From NCBI GenBank assembly GCA_024364805.1, contig CM044506.1, forward strand, positions 26,664,948 to 26,685,744: a stretch of DNA of 20,797 bases, written 5' to 3'. Source of the stretch: Euprymna scolopes (lineage: Eukaryota > Mollusca > Cephalopoda > Sepiida > Sepiolidae). Under the pieces are notes generated by a model. The model was given only the letters and a program-made list of their open reading frames with translations. It was not told the DNA's origin and ran no database searches. A program made the translations under genes and the position numbers. Shown here piece after piece: positions 18,914-20,797 of this stretch. Every line of letters begins with the position of its first letter. The first letter of the stretch is position 1.

Positions 18914-19944
18914 TAAGGTTGGTGCAAAAAAATGTCGTTTTTTTTACGTTCAAACTCAAAAGATCATAACTCCTTCGTAATAAACTTTATTAATCGAAAT
19001 AACAACCGATAGAATTGACACATTATACCCCACGAAAAACTAGTTCATTTATCCCATTAGCATAGTATTTCGGAATTCTGGAAGCGACAAGGTTATTGAA
19101 GGCCGATTCGGCATCATCTCGGCTTTTAAAGAAATTTTCGCGCAGGAAATTGTCGACATGCTTGAAAAAGTAATAATTGGTGGACGAGCCGTCCGGTGAA
19201 TATGGCGGATGAGGCAGGGTCTCGTAGTAAAATTCGTTCAGCTTCTGCAGGGTCAGTTGAGCAACATGCGGGCGAGCGTTGTCATGGAGGAGAATTGGTC
19301 CATTCATAATCAATCTCGGGCACATACCTTGAAGCTTCTTGTGCATTTTGTCAATTTGTCGGCAGTACTTCTCCGCCGTTATCGCTTCGCCCGTATTCAA
19401 GAAGCTGTGATCGATGAGAAACAGTCACCACCACATTTTTTGTGTGTGTAATTTCTGCTTCGGTAAGTGTTGTGGAGCTTATCCGTCATCAAACCACTGC
19501 GATGAACATTGCTTTTTGTCGGAGTTAGTTACCTTACATTAATCCACTTCTCATCACACGTCGCAATCCGCTCGAGAATAGGTCGTTTTTTTTGGGGGGG
19601 GCGCAGACGGAACGTAGAAGACACCTCAAAACGACGACTATTTTTTTTTATTATCATTAAATTCACACGCATTCTTGATATCACGAGCTGTCTCGGTAGC
19701 TTTTCGGACTAGTTTTTACTGGAATAAGAAGATCGTGCGGATTTGAATATTATCCATGCTGTCTAAAAGCCTACTAAAAATGAATGAAGAGATTTAGAAC
19801 GGTAGCTAATAACGCGATTCGATAGAGCGAAAAGCGCGCATCCAAATTATGTATAACATGGCAATATATATCAATGAATTACTTCCGAAATAATATATTA
19901 CATAACATATGTGAGAAAACGATATTGTTTTTGCAACAACCTAA
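18914..19944 (-). mobile_element. mariner-type DNA transposon, both TIRs present, internally deleted
   Basis: The left end (18914 onward) reads TAAGGTTGGTGCAAAAAAAT and the right end, reverse-complemented from 19944, reads TTAGGTTGTTGCAAAAACAA. Each is followed by TCGTTTT. These are mariner terminal inverted repeats of about 28 bp, close in pattern to the TTAGGTTGGTGCAAAA ends of well-known animal mariners. A TA lies directly outside each end (18912-18913 and 19945-19946), the expected target duplication. The length is 1031 bp, roughly 260 bp below the usual 1.3 kb. The shortfall matches an internal deletion within the transposase gene (about 19640). The ends are diverged but complete, so the copy could have been moved by another transposase after the deletion, although nothing here proves it. 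Confidence 0.92.
18990..19757 (-). pseudogene. mariner transposase, DNA-binding region deleted, catalytic site damaged
   Basis: A start at 19757 gives MDNIQIRTIFLFQ, an in-frame stop, then KLVRKATETARDIKNACEFN, the N-terminal helix of mariner transposases. The sequence then jumps to SRRFEVSSTFRLR (about 19625-19590), skipping roughly 85-90 residues that hold the helix-turn-helix DNA-binding motifs. The first catalytic aspartate is present in PILERIATCDEKWI (codon 19553-19555). Frame is lost until NTGEAITAEKYCRQIDK (19398 downward). The second aspartate is present in LLHDNARPH (codon 19281-19283). The third is asparagine in SPDGSSTNYYF (codon 19176-19178, AAT for GAT), at exactly the 34-residue spacing of DD34D. 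A premature stop interrupts the C-terminus at 19023-19025, after ELVFRGV, before CVNSIGCYFD and the natural stop at 18990-18992. It cannot be an active enzyme. Confidence 0.9.
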
Positions 19945-20182
19945 TAAAATGCGTGTTGACGTTACCGGTTCGTAAAAAACGCAAATAGTTTTAACGAAAT
20001 TAAACAAATTTGCTATAAATTATTTAATTTGAATCTTATTGTAACTAACTTGCTGTAACAGTTATTTTTTTCTGACGAGAGTTCAGTGAAGATTGAACAG
20101 ATAACACTTAGTCAGAATGAAATCTAGATTATCACTTGTAAAACATCTCAACATACAATGTCATTCGCGCATCTGCATATCA

Positions 20183-20238
20183 AGTATTATTTATTAGTGA
20201 ATGCATATATAGTATTATTTATTAGTGAATGTATTATA
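20183..20238. repeat. 28-bp tandem duplication
   Basis: The 28 bases at 20183-20210 (AGTATTATTTATTAGTGAAT and eight more) are repeated at 20211-20238 with small differences at the end, and a partial third copy may follow (TAGTG). Confidence 0.9.
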
Positions 20239-20563
20239 TAGTGTTTTTTTTGAAAATTTGAAAGCATAACTTAGTGGGTACGTTTATTTTTGTAACGGAT
20301 CCTGTGTGTATGCTTTGCAATACCACTCCATTATTCGGCTAATTTACAATGCGGTTCATTTATTTATTAGGTTTAATTTCGTTTTATTATATTTACGTAC
20401 CTATATTTGGACTGTTGTATTCTTTCTATTAAAATTTAATGAGTCAATGCACACAGGATAGCAACAAGGTTTCCCGGGTGTGATATCAGATTAGGCTCGG
20501 AAGATAAAAACCTTCAGATTTTCTTCAGATGTATTTGTGTTTGGTGTCATTATTTTTATTGTT

Positions 20564-20585
20564 GTGTTGGGGTGTTTCCCAACAC
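20564..20585. repeat. Inverted repeat, 8-bp perfect stem
   Basis: GTGTTGGG (20564-20571) pairs perfectly with CCCAACAC (20578-20585) across a 6-base loop. In a eukaryotic setting this is not a transcription terminator. It may be a chance palindrome or part of an unrecognised repeat. Confidence 0.6.
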
Positions 20586-20702
20586 CGACTCGAAGCTTAT
20601 TATAGCAGTAACCCTCTCACATGGATCATTTTTATCTATATGATTAATAGAGAACAAATCCTGCACTTTCAGAACCAAGCCCACTTGATATATTTACAAA
20701 AA

Positions 20703-20735
20703 AAGACTCTGATCACTTTTATGTTCAAGAGTCTT
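20703..20735. repeat. Inverted repeat, 8-bp perfect stem
   Basis: AAGACTCT (20703-20710) pairs with AGAGTCTT (20728-20735) across a 17-base spacer. It lies just upstream of an AATAAA-containing stretch. Function is unknown. Confidence 0.55.
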
Positions 20736-20797
20736 AGAAATAAAGCGTTTGCACAACTTGATATCTCTATTATAGGCACCGCCAAAACTGGGGGGGG

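Larger units (their letters stand above)
19947..20797. other. A+T-rich spacer with a tandem duplication and two inverted repeats
   Basis: No gene was recognised. It holds a 28-bp tandem duplication (20183-20238), a hairpin at 20564-20585 and another at 20703-20735, and ends in a run of eight G residues at the window edge. An AATAAA at about 20740 is not linked to any gene visible here. Confidence 0.55.

Noticed and set aside
19209-19712. Plus-strand frames across the mariner element
   Set aside because: They are antisense to a clearly recognisable mariner transposase on the minus strand.
20564-20585. A Rho-independent-type terminator or histone-type 3' stem-loop
   Set aside because: There is no U-run after the stem, the stem sequence does not match the histone element, and no gene lies upstream.
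1-20797. tRNA genes, tRNA-derived SINEs, rRNA, or a host exon set
   Set aside because: No A/B box pair, cloverleaf-like arms, rRNA-like sequence or chain of exons with homology was recognised on either strand by eye. A covariance-model scan would be the decisive test.

Overview
The window reads as intergenic sequence from a large, repeat-rich animal genome, most likely a mollusc and plausibly a cephalopod such as an octopus. That is an inference from three things: the base composition is strongly A+T-rich, long (TA)n microsatellites recur every few kilobases, and the mobile-element mix (Penelope-like, Gypsy of the K02A2.6-like type, LINE, Tc1 and mariner) is typical of such genomes. I found no convincing host protein-coding gene, tRNA, rRNA or CRISPR array. 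Nearly every stretch with recognisable protein homology belongs to a decayed transposable element.

Layout. 1-4358: unique-looking A+T-rich DNA with two pyrimidine-rich tracts and one small hairpin, no gene seen. 4359-4700 (minus): the 3' end of a LINE whose 3' tail is a (TA)n array. 5030-5910 (minus): a second, unrelated LINE fragment covering the end of the reverse transcriptase domain and the C-terminal region. 5911-8080: A+T-rich spacer with (TA)n, (TTG)n and (TTA)n microsatellites. 8085-8870 (plus): a degenerate minisatellite of about 36 bp per unit. 8872-9790 (plus): a Penelope-like element remnant including the GIY-YIG endonuclease region. 9800-11250: A+T-rich spacer with a 28-bp tandem duplication and a long (TA)n.

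11400-15250 (minus): a fossil Gypsy-type LTR retrotransposon with gag, protease, reverse transcriptase, RNase H and integrase all recognisable but broken. 16240-17055 (plus): the 3' half of a Tc1-type transposon, ending in a TIR with two direct repeats and abutting a (TA)n array. 17056-18823: compound microsatellites and spacer. 18914-19944 (minus): a mariner element with both terminal inverted repeats and TA target sites, but an internal deletion that removes the DNA-binding part of its transposase. 19947-20797: spacer with a 28-bp duplication and two inverted repeats.

No functional interplay among genes can be claimed. The story is successive insertion and decay. Recurrent themes are TA-targeting transposons beside (TA)n tracts, microsatellite growth at element ends, and (TA)n runs ending in G runs. 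The features most worth checking are the triple-frame-open minisatellite, the DNA-binding-deleted mariner, and the Penelope-like fragment that starts exactly where the minisatellite stops. I did not find evidence for a new molecular system.
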